A stretch of DNA of 42,319 bases from positions 1 to 42,319 of the forward strand of contig CABSKV010000003.1 of assembly GCA_902478425.1 (NCBI GenBank), given 5' to 3'. The translations under genes were made by a program, and so were the position numbers. The notes under the pieces are model-generated. The model saw only the letters and a list, made by a program, of their open reading frames with translations. It was not told the DNA's origin and searched no databases. Source of the stretch: an uncultured Coriobacteriia bacterium. Its GTDB lineage: Bacteria; Actinomycetota; Coriobacteriia; Coriobacteriales; QAMH01. Positions 25,219-34,152 of this stretch are shown in pieces (positions within the stretch are counted from its first letter, which is position 1; each line of letters begins with the position of its first letter).

Positions 25219-26791
25219 AGATGTGGGCAGGGGCGTCTGAGCCACTTTCGGTGCGCTGCAGGTTGTGGCGGTGCTGATCGATCATGCGATTGAGCGCGTT
25301 GACGTAGGCCTTGCCCGAACTCACGGTGATGTCACGGTCGCTGCCGCGGCCGATGAAGATCGCGCCATCGCGGTCCATGATGCGCACGGTCACCTCACCC
25401 AGAGCGTCGATACCGCGCGTCACGGCGTTGACCGAGTACTCCATGAGGTCGTTTTCGGCCTGCACGACCTTGTTGATCGCCGAGTACATGGCATCGATGG
25501 GGCCGGAGCCGATCTCGCACGCGGTATGCACCTCGCCGTTCTCGTCGGTGATGGTCACCGTGGCCGTCGAGACGAGCGGCTGGCCGCAGGAAATCTGCAC
25601 GGCATCGAGACGGTAGATGGCGTTCTCGTTGCGATCCTGCTCGCCCATGAGCGAGTGCAGGTCGTCGTCGTAGATCTCCTTCTTGCTATCGGCGAGTTCG
25701 AGGAAGGCCGCATGGACCTGCTCGAACTTGTCGTCGGGGATGCCCGCATAGCCCAGGTCCTCGAGGCGCTTGCGCAAGGCGGCATGCCCGCTGCGCGCGG
25801 TGAGCACGATCTGGCTTCCCGAAACGCCCACATCCTCGGGCGCGATGATCTCGTAGGTGGTGCGGTTCTTGATGACGCCATCCTGGTGAATGCCCGAGCT
25901 GTGCGCGAAGGCGTTGGCACCGACGACGGCCTTGTTGGGCTGCACGCTGATGCCGGTGATGGAGGAAACGAGGCGGCTCGCGTGCGCGAACTCGGTCGTG
26001 TTGATGTCGGTGTGCGCGTCGAGCTCGTCCTCGTGCATCTTGATCGCCATGACGACTTCCTCCATGGCGGTGTTGCCCGCGCGCTCGCCCAGGCCGTTGA
26101 TGGTGCATTCGACCTGCGTGGCGCCGTTCATCACGCCCGCAAGCGAGAGCGCCGTGGCCATGCCCAGATCGTTATGGCAGTGCACGGAGACACAGGTGTC
26201 CTCGATGCCCTTGACGTGCTCCATGAGATAGCGGATGCGCTGCCCGAACTCCCACGGAACGCTGAAGCCCGTGGTGTCGGGAATGTTCACGACCGTTGCG
26301 CCTGCCGCGATGACGGCCTCGAGCATGCGGGCGAGGTCCTCGTAGGGCGCGCGGCCGGCGTCCTCGGCGTAGAACTCGACGTCCCCGACGTACTTGCGCG
26401 CATGACGCACCGCCGCAACGCCCTGGTCGATGGCCTCCTCGAGGCTCATGCCCTTGAACTTGTACTTGAGATGCTCGGGTGACACGCCGATGCCCGTGTG
26501 GATGCGCGGACGTGCCGCGACCGAGAGCGCTTCGGCACACACGTCGATATCATGCTCGACAGCGCGCGTGAGGCCAGCGACGATGCATGCGTCGCCGCAG
26601 GTGATGGCAATGTCCTGCACGGACTTGAAGTCGCCGGGGCTTGACACGGGAAAGCCCGCCTCGATGACGTCGACGTTGAGGCGCAGGAGCTGGCGCGTGA
26701 TGACGAGCTTCTCCTGAGCGTTCATGCTCGCGCCCGGCGACTGCTCGCCGTCGCGCAACGTGGTGTCGAATATGGCGATCTTTCTGCTCAT
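25217..26791 (-). CDS. leuA: 2-isopropylmalate synthase
   Basis: Condenses acetyl-CoA with 2-ketoisovalerate, the first step of leucine synthesis. The 524 residues hold the TIM-barrel catalytic domain with FDTTLRDGEQSPGAS (D9, metal ligand), VSVHCHNDLGMA and VECTINGLGERAGN, and the SSGIHQDG segment of the accessory domain. A C-terminal regulatory (LeuA dimer) domain from about 400 on would bind leucine for feedback inhibition. Length fits type I LeuA. The start at 26791 has GGGGAGGA upstream; 32 more in-frame residues upstream are unlike the family. No other leu gene is adjacent in the window. Confidence 0.94.
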   Translation of the reverse strand: MSRKIAIFDTTLRDGEQSPGASMNAQEKLVITRQLLRLNVDVIEAGFPVSSPGDFKSVQDIAITCGDACIVAGLTRAVEHDIDVCAEALSVAARPRIHTGIGVSPEHLKYKFKGMSLEEAIDQGVAAVRHARKYVGDVEFYAEDAGRAPYEDLARMLEAVIAAGATVVNIPDTTGFSVPWEFGQRIRYLMEHVKGIEDTCVSVHCHNDLGMATALSLAGVMNGATQVECTINGLGERAGNTAMEEVVMAIKMHEDELDAHTDINTTEFAHASRLVSSITGISVQPNKAVVGANAFAHSSGIHQDGVIKNRTTYEIIAPEDVGVSGSQIVLTARSGHAALRKRLEDLGYAGIPDDKFEQVHAAFLELADSKKEIYDDDLHSLMGEQDRNENAIYRLDAVQISCGQPLVSTATVTITDENGEVHTACEIGSGPIDAMYSAINKVVQAENDLMEYSVNAVTRGIDALGEVTVRIMDRDGAIFIGRGSDRDITVSSGKAYVNALNRMIDQHRHNLQRTESGSDAPAHI

Positions 26792-26819
26792 GACGTCCTC
26801 CCCGCGAGTCTTGAAGCGA

Positions 26820-26847
26820 ATACTACCTGAGCCCTGCGCAAACGCAA
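26820..26847 (-). promoter_or_regulatory. Possible leuA promoter
   Basis: On the minus strand TTGCGT (26847-26842) and TAGTAT (26825-26820) are separated by 16 bases and lie 29 bases upstream of the leuA start codon. Both hexamers are partial matches to the sigma-70 consensus. Confidence 0.35.
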
Positions 26848-26998
26848 GAGAAAGCTTGGAGGCTTCGTACTGCGAGAACGAGGTCATACCTCATGGCTGA
26901 TATTGAGATATCCCTCGCATTCGGTATATGTATGCGCGCGTACATGCATTACCATACGTTCCTATATATAACGGGCTTTTTCGTAATGGGGAGGAAAA

Positions 26999-28540
26999 AT
27001 GCTCATAGGCATACCCCGGGAGCCAAATCCCGAACAGACGCTCGTCGCGGGCACGCCCGACAGCGTCAAGAAGCTCATCAAGCTCGGCTACGAGGTCGTC
27101 GTCGAATCCGGTGCCGGCGAGAGGGCGAACTTCTTCGACGACGCGTACGAGCAGGCGGGCGCGAAGATCGCGAGCCGCGAGGAGGCGTGGGGTGCCGACA
27201 TCGTCGTGTGTCTGGATACGCCACCTGATGCCGAGCTCGCGCTCATCAAGCGCGGCGCGACGTTGATTGCACGTATGAACCCTAGTGCAAATGATGAGGT
27301 CATCGGCAAGTTCGAGGAGATGGGCATCACGGCACTTGCCATGGACATGGTGCCACGCCTGTCGCGTTCCCAGTCACTCGACGTGCGCTCGTCAATGGCC
27401 AACGTGGGTGGCTACCGCGCGATCATCGAGGCGGCGAACGTCTTCGGACGCCTCTTCACCGGCCAGGTGACCGCCGCCGGCAAGATGCCGCCCGCGCGCG
27501 TCTACGTCATTGGCGTCGGCGTCGCGGGCCTTGCGGCTATCGGCACGGCCAGCTCCATGGGTGCCGAGGTCTCGGCCACCGACGTGCGCGCCGAGGTCGC
27601 CGACCAGGTCGAGTCGCTCGGTGCGACCTTCGTCGAGATTCCCGTCAAGCAGGAAAGCTCCGACGGCTACGCCAAGGCACTCGACGAGGACGAGCAGGCG
27701 CGTGTCCTCAAGGCCTACGAGGGCCAGGTCGCTATCAACGACATCGTCATCACGACGGCGCAGGTGCCGGGACGTCCCGCCCCGCTGCTACTCACCGAGG
27801 AGGCCGTCGCCGGCATGAAGCCCGGCTCGGTCATCGTCGACATGGGCGCAAGCCCGCTCGGCGGCAACTGCGCGCTGTCCAAGCCGGGCGAGGTCATCGT
27901 CACCGACAACGGCGTGACCATCATCGGCTACACCGACCTGCCGGGACGCCTGCCCGGCCAGGCAAGCCAGCTGTACGGCCAGAACATCGTGAACTTCTTC
28001 AAGCTCGCCACGCCGGGCAAGGACGGGGAACTCGTCCTCGACGAAGACGACGAGGTCATCCGCGGCATCACCGTCACGCTCGACGGCGTCGGCATGTGGC
28101 CGCCGCCCCCGGTCAGCGTCTCTGCCGCCCCCAAGAAGGAGGAGGCTGCCCCGGTTGAGGCAGCGCCTGTCGAGGAGCCCAAGGAGAAGTCGGCGTTTGC
28201 CAAGTGGTGGTGGAAGGTGGCCGCCGTGCTGCTCGGCGCGGTTGTCGTCATGCTCGCCCCGCCGTCCATGACCTCGCACTTCGTCGTGCTCGAGCTGGCC
28301 ATCGTCGTGGGCTTCTACGTGATCGGCGGCGTGTCGCATACGCTGCACACCCCGCTCATGTCGGTTACCAACGCGATTTCGGGCATCATCATCGTGGGTG
28401 CCATCCTGCTCATCAGCTCGTCGAACCTCGTGGTCACCATCCTCGCGTTCATCGCGATGGCCGTGGCCTCCATCAACATCTTCGGCGGCTTCTTGGTGAC
28501 GCATCGAATGCTCAAGATGTTCGAGAGGAGCTCTGATTAA
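26999..28540 (+). CDS. pntA: NAD(P) transhydrogenase subunit alpha (proton-translocating)
   Basis: PntA carries the NAD(H)-binding domain and some membrane helices of the proton-pumping transhydrogenase, which makes NADPH from NADH using the proton gradient. Its 513 residues match full-length E. coli PntA (alpha1 and alpha2 fused). The N-terminus MLIGIPREPNPEQTLVAGTP is typical. The nucleotide fold has the GVGVAGLAAIGTASSMGAEV loop followed by SATDVRAE, and VPGRPAPLLLTEEAV is a family motif. After a Pro/Glu/Lys-rich linker (about 375-400) come four hydrophobic segments. GGGGAGG lies 6 bases upstream of the start. The gene is divergent from leuA and two bases from pntB. Confidence 0.97.
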   Translation: MLIGIPREPNPEQTLVAGTPDSVKKLIKLGYEVVVESGAGERANFFDDAYEQAGAKIASREEAWGADIVVCLDTPPDAELALIKRGATLIARMNPSANDEVIGKFEEMGITALAMDMVPRLSRSQSLDVRSSMANVGGYRAIIEAANVFGRLFTGQVTAAGKMPPARVYVIGVGVAGLAAIGTASSMGAEVSATDVRAEVADQVESLGATFVEIPVKQESSDGYAKALDEDEQARVLKAYEGQVAINDIVITTAQVPGRPAPLLLTEEAVAGMKPGSVIVDMGASPLGGNCALSKPGEVIVTDNGVTIIGYTDLPGRLPGQASQLYGQNIVNFFKLATPGKDGELVLDEDDEVIRGITVTLDGVGMWPPPPVSVSAAPKKEEAAPVEAAPVEEPKEKSAFAKWWWKVAAVLLGAVVVMLAPPSMTSHFVVLELAIVVGFYVIGGVSHTLHTPLMSVTNAISGIIIVGAILLISSSNLVVTILAFIAMAVASINIFGGFLVTHRMLKMFERSSD

Positions 28541-28542
28541 TC

Positions 28543-29988
28543 ATGATGAACTCCGCTCTTCTCGACGTGCTCGCGCATTTCGAATCGCTCGCCTACCTTG
28601 TCGCGGCGCTGCTCTTCATCCTCGCGCTTGCGGGGCTTTCCAAGCAAAAGACCGCCCAGCGCGGTAACTTCTTCGGCATCGCGGGCATGGTGCTCGCGCT
28701 CGTCGCCGTCATCCTCGTGACGCTCGTCTCGTCCACGCAGCCCCTCGGCCCCGTCATCGCCTTCATGTTCGCCGCCATCATCATCGGCGCCATCATCGGC
28801 ATCTGGCGCGCCAAGACCGTGCAGATGACCGCCATGCCGCAGCTCGTGGCCATGCTGCACTCCTTCGTGGGCGCGGCCGCCGTGCTCGTGGCCTTCGGGT
28901 CGTTCTTCACGACGCCGGGCAACCTCGCGGGCGGCGCCGAGAACGCCTTCCACATGGCCGAGACCGGCCTGGCCGTGTTCATTGGCGCGGTCACCCTCAC
29001 CGGCTCGATCATCGCGTATCTCAAGCTGGCGGCCCGCATCTCGGGCAAGCCGCTCACGCTGCCCGGCCGCAATATCCTCAACCTCATCATGGTCATCGCG
29101 TCAATCGCGATCATCGTGTGGTTCGCCAACACCGAGGGCATCGACGAGGGTCTGATGCCGCTCGTCATCCTCACGATCATCTCGCTCGTGCTCGGCCTGC
29201 ACCTGGTCATGGCCATCGGCGGCGGCGATATGCCCGTCGTCATCTCGATGCTCAACTCGTACTCGGGCTGGGCGGCCGCGATGGTCGGCCTCACACTCGG
29301 CAACGACCTGCTCATCATCACCGGCGCGCTCGTCGGATCGTCGGGCGCCTACCTCTCCTGGATCATGTGCCAGGGCATGAACCGCTCGTTCGTGTCGGTC
29401 ATCCTCGGTGGCTTCGGCTCGACACCCACCGCCTCCTCGGGCGACGGTGCCACGCAGAGCGGCGAGCACACCGAGACGACTCCCGAGGAAGTCGCCGAGC
29501 TGCTGCGCAACGCCAAGAGCGTCGTCGTCACGCCGGGCTACGGCATGGCCGTGGCGCAGGCACAGTTCCCCGTCGCCGACCTCACGCGCAAGCTCATCGA
29601 GCGCGGCGTGGACGTGAAGTTCGGCATCCATCCCGTTGCCGGTCGCATGCCGGGCCACATGAACGTGCTGCTCGCCGAGGCCAAGGTGCCCTACGACGCG
29701 GTCTACGAGATGGACGAGATCAACGATGACTTCGGCGATGTCGACGTCGTGCTCGTCATCGGCGCAAACGACACCGTGAACCCGTCGGCCGCGACCGAGC
29801 CGGGTAGCCCCATTGCGGGCATGCCCGTGCTGCACGTCTGGGAGGCCGGCAAGGTCATCGTCTCCAAGCGCAAGATGGGTTCGGCCGGCTACTCCGGCGT
29901 GGACAACCCGCTGTTCTACAACGAGAACACGGACATGCTGCTGGGCGACGCCAAGGACAGCGTCGACGCCATCATCGCCGCGCTGTAG
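28543..29988 (+). CDS. pntB: NAD(P) transhydrogenase subunit beta
   Basis: PntB supplies most of the membrane proton channel and the NADPH-binding domain. The 481 residues have about nine hydrophobic segments in the first 280. The cytosolic NADP domain from about 305 contains VVVTPGYGMAVAQAQFPV, PVAGRMPGHMNVLLAEA, VYEMDEINDDFGDVDVVLVI, the GANDTVNPSA stretch and KRKMGSAGYSGVDNPLFY, all conserved in the family. It is slightly longer than E. coli PntB (462). It starts two bases after pntA with coupled translation. PntAB beside fatty-acid genes fits an NADPH supply role. Confidence 0.97.
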   Translation: MMNSALLDVLAHFESLAYLVAALLFILALAGLSKQKTAQRGNFFGIAGMVLALVAVILVTLVSSTQPLGPVIAFMFAAIIIGAIIGIWRAKTVQMTAMPQLVAMLHSFVGAAAVLVAFGSFFTTPGNLAGGAENAFHMAETGLAVFIGAVTLTGSIIAYLKLAARISGKPLTLPGRNILNLIMVIASIAIIVWFANTEGIDEGLMPLVILTIISLVLGLHLVMAIGGGDMPVVISMLNSYSGWAAAMVGLTLGNDLLIITGALVGSSGAYLSWIMCQGMNRSFVSVILGGFGSTPTASSGDGATQSGEHTETTPEEVAELLRNAKSVVVTPGYGMAVAQAQFPVADLTRKLIERGVDVKFGIHPVAGRMPGHMNVLLAEAKVPYDAVYEMDEINDDFGDVDVVLVIGANDTVNPSAATEPGSPIAGMPVLHVWEAGKVIVSKRKMGSAGYSGVDNPLFYNENTDMLLGDAKDSVDAIIAAL

Positions 29989-30015
29989 ACGCAGGCTACA
30001 TACGGTTGCAAGCGA

Positions 30016-30044
30016 ACGGGCCCCGCGATTGCGGGGTCCGTTTT
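30016..30044 (+). terminator. Rho-independent terminator of pntAB
   Basis: An 11-bp stem (arms 30016-30026 and 30031-30041, one G-U pair) with a GATT loop is followed by TTTTGGG, 28 bases past the pntB stop codon. Confidence 0.88.
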
Positions 30045-30088
30045 GGGTGAGGGAAGAGAACGTCTCGTCAATTCGCTATGATGAGGGC

Positions 30089-31231
30089 ATGGAACAGACG
30101 GACGAAAGAATATCGAGGAAGCAAGCCAGCAAGCGCGCATGGCTGCGCGATCTGCGCCGTCTATGGTTGCTCGTACCGGGCATAATCGCGCTCGTGCTCA
30201 TCGTGCTTGCTCGCTCTAATCCGGATGCGTGCGAGCATATCTTCAGCCGAAGCGTGTACCCGGCAGTATCGAGCGTCTTTGGTTATCTGCCATCGCTTAC
30301 CGGCATCTCGGTGGCGCAATGGGTCGTCATCATCGCCGTCATATCAATTGCATGCATGCTCATCTATTACATCGTACGCATCATCAGGCGTAGCGGCGAG
30401 CGGCTACGCTACCTGTACCGCCTGGTCACGAGCATCATTGGCATACTTTCCGTCGCGTTCTTCCTCTACGCCATGCTCTGCGGGCTCAACTACTACCGCC
30501 TCACCTTCGCGCAAAACGAGAGCTTTGACGTGCGGGAGTCCACGACGCAGGAACTCGTCGATCTTTGCGATGGACTCGCGACCGAGCTCAACGCCAGCCG
30601 GGCCGAGCTTGGCGACGATATGCAGGCACATATCAACGAACGTGGCGGCTTTGGAGGATACGCCGTGCGCTGCGTCGACGAAATGAAGACGATTGCGGAG
30701 CAATACACGACGCTCGGGCGGCCCGTCTACTCGCAGCCCAAACCCGTCACGCTGTTCTCGCAACTCATGTCATACGGCAACATCACGGGCATGTACTTCG
30801 CGTTCACGGTGGAGAGCAACGTCAATACGCTGCCGCCCTTCTTCACGATTCCCGCGACGATGGGACACGAGCTCGCGCATCAATGCGGATACATGCGCGA
30901 GGACGAGGCGAACTTCATCGCGTACCTCGCCTGCAAGCAGAGCGGCGATCCGCTCATTCGCTATAGCGGGTATTTCAGCGCGTACGCCTACGCGCTCACC
31001 GCGCTCTATCAGGTTGACGAGGACGCCGCGCGTGCCGTGGACGCGAAGCTCTCGGATGCCGCGTGCGCGGACTACGCGGCCAACCGGGAGTTCTGGGCAA
31101 GCTATGACGGGCCGTTTCGCAACTTCGCGCAAGGCGCAAACGACGCGTACCTGAAGGCAAACGACCAGGCAGATGGCGTGCGCAGCTATGGGCGCATGGT
31201 GGATTTGCTGCTCGCGGAGAGGCGAGGCTAG
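30089..31231 (+). CDS. DUF3810-family membrane protein with HExxH motif
   Basis: A 380-residue membrane protein. Three hydrophobic segments lie at about 26-42, 70-95 and 115-135, after a basic N-terminus. The long C-terminal domain has GHELAHQCG, an HExxH zinc-protease motif, and then EDEANFIAYLAC, which can supply the third ligand. DUF3810 proteins share this pattern; substrates are unknown. The start at 30089 was set by the membrane topology and a GAGGG just upstream; a longer in-frame opening overlaps pntB and is not real. TATGAT at 30077-30082 lies only 6 bases before the ATG, so leaderless transcription is possible. The gene ends in a 4-base overlap with the convergent accDA stop. Confidence 0.82.
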   Translation: MEQTDERISRKQASKRAWLRDLRRLWLLVPGIIALVLIVLARSNPDACEHIFSRSVYPAVSSVFGYLPSLTGISVAQWVVIIAVISIACMLIYYIVRIIRRSGERLRYLYRLVTSIIGILSVAFFLYAMLCGLNYYRLTFAQNESFDVRESTTQELVDLCDGLATELNASRAELGDDMQAHINERGGFGGYAVRCVDEMKTIAEQYTTLGRPVYSQPKPVTLFSQLMSYGNITGMYFAFTVESNVNTLPPFFTIPATMGHELAHQCGYMREDEANFIAYLACKQSGDPLIRYSGYFSAYAYALTALYQVDEDAARAVDAKLSDAACADYAANREFWASYDGPFRNFAQGANDAYLKANDQADGVRSYGRMVDLLLAERRG

Positions 31232-33561
31232 AACCTCGCGAAACGCTCCTGACGCTGGGCGAGCAGCTCCTCGGGCGTGAGGGCGCTCAGCTCCTCGAGC
31301 GTCTCGTTTACATACGCGAAGACGACGTCAGCGGCCTGCTCGGGATTCTCGTGCGCCGCGCCCTCGCCTTCGGGCAGCACCGCATCGACAACGCCGAGCT
31401 CGAGCACATCGCTTGCGCTCATGCCCATGATCTCGGCCGCCTCGGGCGCACGCGAGCCATCCTTCCACAGGATCGAGGCGAAGCCCTCGGGCGAAAGCAC
31501 CGAGTACACCGCATGCTGCTGCATGGCCACGCGATTGGCGAGCGCGAGGGCGAGCGCCCCTCCCGAGCCGCCTTCGCCGAGCAGCACGCTCACGACGGGC
31601 ACGCGCAGCGATGCCATAAGCTCGAGATTCTCGGCAATCGCGTTTCCCTGGCCGCGCTCTTCGGCCTCCGTGCCGCAAAACGCGCCCTGCGTGTCGACGA
31701 GGCAGACGATCGGCCGACCGAACTTCTCGGCCTGGCGCATGAGGCGCGCCGTCTTGCGATAGCCCTCGGGCTGCGGGCAGCCGAAGTTGCGCTGGATGCG
31801 CTCGTTGAGGGTCGCGCCCTTCTCCTGCGCGATGATGGTGACGGGGCGGCCATTGATTCTGCCGAGGCCGGCGATAATCGCCTTGTCATCGGCAAACTCG
31901 CGGTCTCCGTGCAGCTCGAGGAACGACGGCGAGAGCACCTTGATATAGGAGCTTGCCGTGGGACGATGGACGTTGCGGGCGATCTGCACGCTTTCCCAGG
32001 CGCTACCGGGGGCGATGCTCGTCGAATCATCCGCTTGCCCGGCATCGCGCTTGCCGCGGAACGGAAGCTTCTGGTTCACCTTGTCGATGCCCGCACCGGC
32101 GCTTTTCTTGAAGCGCTCGATGAAGGGCAGACGGTCGATCTGGGCGTTGATCCACCTGCGCGCGGCACCCGGCTCCTTCGCATCGGCGGAATCATCGCCG
32201 AGCGTGCTGGTGAGCGGGCCGAACAGCGCGTTATGGTCGTTGCCATGCCAGGGGCGATGAAACGCCACGCCGGCGCGTAGCACGTCGCGCAGCTCCTTGC
32301 GCTCGACGATGGCGTCAATCAGCCCGTGCTCGAGCGCGAACTCCGCGGTCTGGAAGCCCTCGGGGAGGTCCTGCTTGATGGTGTCGCGAATGACGCGTTG
32401 GCCGGCAAAGCCGATGAGCGCATTGGGCTCGGCCAGGATCATGTCGCCAAGCGTCGCGAACGACGCCGTAACGCCGCCGGTCGTCGGGTCGGTGAGCACC
32501 GAGATATAGAGCAGGCCGGCACGGTCATGGCGTTCCACCGCGCAGGCGGTCTTGGCCATCTGCATGAGCGAGGCGAGGCCCTCCTGCATGCGGGCACCGC
32601 CCGACGCGCAGAAGATGATGACCGGCAACCCCTCCTCGGTGGCACGGTCGAATAGGCGGCTGACCTTCTCGCCCACGAGCGTGCCCATCGAGCCCATGAG
32701 AAACGCCGACTCCATGAAGCCGAATGCCGCCGGCAGGTCGCCGAGCATGGCGCGACCCGTGCGAATGGCCTCGTGCTTGCCGGTCCTCTCGCGATACGAC
32801 GCGATCTTCTCGACATAGCCCGGAAACTCGAGCGGGTCGACATCCTCGAGGTCGGCGTCCCATTCCTCGAAGGTGCCTTCGTCCACGATGAGCGCGATGC
32901 GCTCGTCAGACGTCAAACGCGCGAGCGTGTCGCACGAGGGGCAGGCATAATCGTTATCGACGAACTCGGCGTTGTCGAAGGTGAGCTTGCATGCATGGCA
33001 GGTGCGCCACGTGGTGGGCTGGGGGCTTTCCGGGTCGTCGGAAGGCTCGCATTCGACCCAGTTCTCGTAGGTCGTATCGATGTCGAGCGTCTTGAACACG
33101 CGCAGGCCCGCATCGGCCGCGCGCTGCAGAAAGCGGTTGTCATCGGCAAGCGCGAGCGAGTCGGTACCGAGCAATATGCACTGCACCTGGGCATCCTCGG
33201 CCGCCTTCAAGACGGCGTAGGCGTTCGTGAACAGCTTGCGCGTGGGCTTGGTGCCCAACTCGACGGTCGTGTAGGCGAAGCGTGGATTGCTGTCGAGGCG
33301 CCAATCGCCCGTGAGCGGCATGACGCTTGCGATGCCCGCCTCGTTGATGGCGTTGTGGGCCTGCTTGGAGCTCTTGCCCTGCACCATGACCAGGGCCGAC
33401 GGACCCGTCACGGAAAGACTGTCATCGTCGCCCGCGGGGGTCGAGAAGTGGATGAGGCCCTTGTCGTGCATGTCGGATGCTATCTCGAAGGCAATGCAAT
33501 CGAGGCGGTACACGACATCAACGCCTTGCTTCGTCATGGTTTTGCCAGCTTGTTCTTCCAC
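31228..33561 (-). CDS. accDA: Acetyl-CoA carboxylase carboxyltransferase, beta-alpha fusion with extra N-terminal domain
   Basis: Transfers carboxyl from carboxybiotin to acetyl-CoA to give malonyl-CoA. The 777 residues hold three parts. Residues about 56-162 align by pattern with the pre-ATP-grasp N-domain of biotin carboxylase (AINEAGIASVMPL, AYAVLKAAEDAQVQCILLG then AADAGLRVFKTLD, compared with AccC AC-ELGIKTVAV, PAIISAAEITGAVAIHPG). AccD follows from 185 with a zinc ribbon (C188, C191, C207, C210) and SGGARMQEGLASLMQM. AccA lies in about the last 240 residues (FLELHGDREFADD, RNFGCPQPEGYRKTARLM, GEGGSGGALALALAN). Translation starts at GTG 33561 with GGAG upstream. AccB and AccC are not in this operon, although they usually flank fabZ and accD. 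The N-domain lacks the ATP-grasp part and cannot carboxylate biotin alone. Confidence 0.93.
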   Translation of the reverse strand: MEEQAGKTMTKQGVDVVYRLDCIAFEIASDMHDKGLIHFSTPAGDDDSLSVTGPSALVMVQGKSSKQAHNAINEAGIASVMPLTGDWRLDSNPRFAYTTVELGTKPTRKLFTNAYAVLKAAEDAQVQCILLGTDSLALADDNRFLQRAADAGLRVFKTLDIDTTYENWVECEPSDDPESPQPTTWRTCHACKLTFDNAEFVDNDYACPSCDTLARLTSDERIALIVDEGTFEEWDADLEDVDPLEFPGYVEKIASYRERTGKHEAIRTGRAMLGDLPAAFGFMESAFLMGSMGTLVGEKVSRLFDRATEEGLPVIIFCASGGARMQEGLASLMQMAKTACAVERHDRAGLLYISVLTDPTTGGVTASFATLGDMILAEPNALIGFAGQRVIRDTIKQDLPEGFQTAEFALEHGLIDAIVERKELRDVLRAGVAFHRPWHGNDHNALFGPLTSTLGDDSADAKEPGAARRWINAQIDRLPFIERFKKSAGAGIDKVNQKLPFRGKRDAGQADDSTSIAPGSAWESVQIARNVHRPTASSYIKVLSPSFLELHGDREFADDKAIIAGLGRINGRPVTIIAQEKGATLNERIQRNFGCPQPEGYRKTARLMRQAEKFGRPIVCLVDTQGAFCGTEAEERGQGNAIAENLELMASLRVPVVSVLLGEGGSGGALALALANRVAMQQHAVYSVLSPEGFASILWKDGSRAPEAAEIMGMSASDVLELGVVDAVLPEGEGAAHENPEQAADVVFAYVNETLEELSALTPEELLAQRQERFARF

Positions 33562-33585
33562 GTCAACACTCCGTTAGCAGATGAG

Positions 33586-34041
33586 CTACGCAACCTGTTC
33601 GGCAGTAGCGAGCACGTACTTCTGGGTTGCGGTCGCGCAAACCGTATCGCCGACCGATGCCTTGACCTCGGCTACGCACAGGCGGCGCGAGGATTTCACG
33701 ATGGTTGCCTCGAGAGTCACGACATCGCCCGGGCGCACCTGGTTGCGGAACTTCGCGTTGTCAATGCCCGCGAAGAAGCCGAGCGCCCCTTCGGCATCAC
33801 GCGCGACCAGGATGGAAAACGAGGCGGCCTGGGCGAGCGCCTCCATGATGATGACGCCCGGCAGCACGGGATAGTCGGGGAAGTGGCCCTTGAAAAGCGG
33901 CAGGTCAGGCGACACGTCGAGCTCGGCCTTGATGGAGACGCCGGGGTCGCACTCGAGCACGCGACTCACCCACACGAAGGGATCGCGATGGGGCAGCACG
34001 GACTCGATGACATCGCGTCCCGCGGGATAGCTGATTTCCAT
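33586..34041 (-). CDS. fabZ: 3-hydroxyacyl-ACP dehydratase
   Basis: FabZ removes water from 3-hydroxyacyl-ACP in each elongation round. The 151-residue hot-dog-fold protein has LPHRDPFVWVSRV near the N-terminus and the active-site helix region FKGHFPDYPVLPGVIIMEAL, with the catalytic His in GHFP and Glu in MEAL. The start at 34041 has AAAGGAA 8 bases upstream; ten more in-frame residues upstream have no support. It lies between the hairpin that follows fabF and accDA, which starts 24 bases later. Confidence 0.95.
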   Translation of the reverse strand: MEISYPAGRDVIESVLPHRDPFVWVSRVLECDPGVSIKAELDVSPDLPLFKGHFPDYPVLPGVIIMEALAQAASFSILVARDAEGALGFFAGIDNAKFRNQVRPGDVVTLEATIVKSSRRLCVAEVKASVGDTVCATATQKYVLATAEQVA

Positions 34042-34052
34042 GATGAGCGTTC

Positions 34053-34146
34053 CTTTCGTCAGATGAGACAAACCGTCAGTCTCGCTGTCTCATTTGCTGC
34101 TGCTACCGGTCGAAAATGAGACAGCGAGACTGAGCAACTGTCTCAT
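34053..34146 (-). repeat. Nested inverted repeats between fabF and fabZ
   Basis: CAGTCTCGCTGTCTCATTT (34077-34095) and its complement (34114-34132) form a perfect 19-bp stem with an 18-base loop. Outside it ATGAGACA (34053-34060) pairs with TGTCTCAT (34139-34146). The TGTCTCAT word therefore occurs four times in 94 bases. The element lies inside the fatty-acid operon, between the fabF stop and the fabZ start, where a terminator, attenuator, RNA-processing or protein-binding role is possible. It ends 12 bases before the fabZ start codon, so folding could also affect its translation. Confidence 0.6.
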
Positions 34147-34152
34147 TTTTCA

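Noticed and set aside
26893..27228. A 111-codon frame starting before pntA as a leader peptide or gene
   Set aside because: It overlaps pntA in another frame, turns Arg-rich there, and has no ribosome binding site; no leucine-rich leader for leuA was found either.
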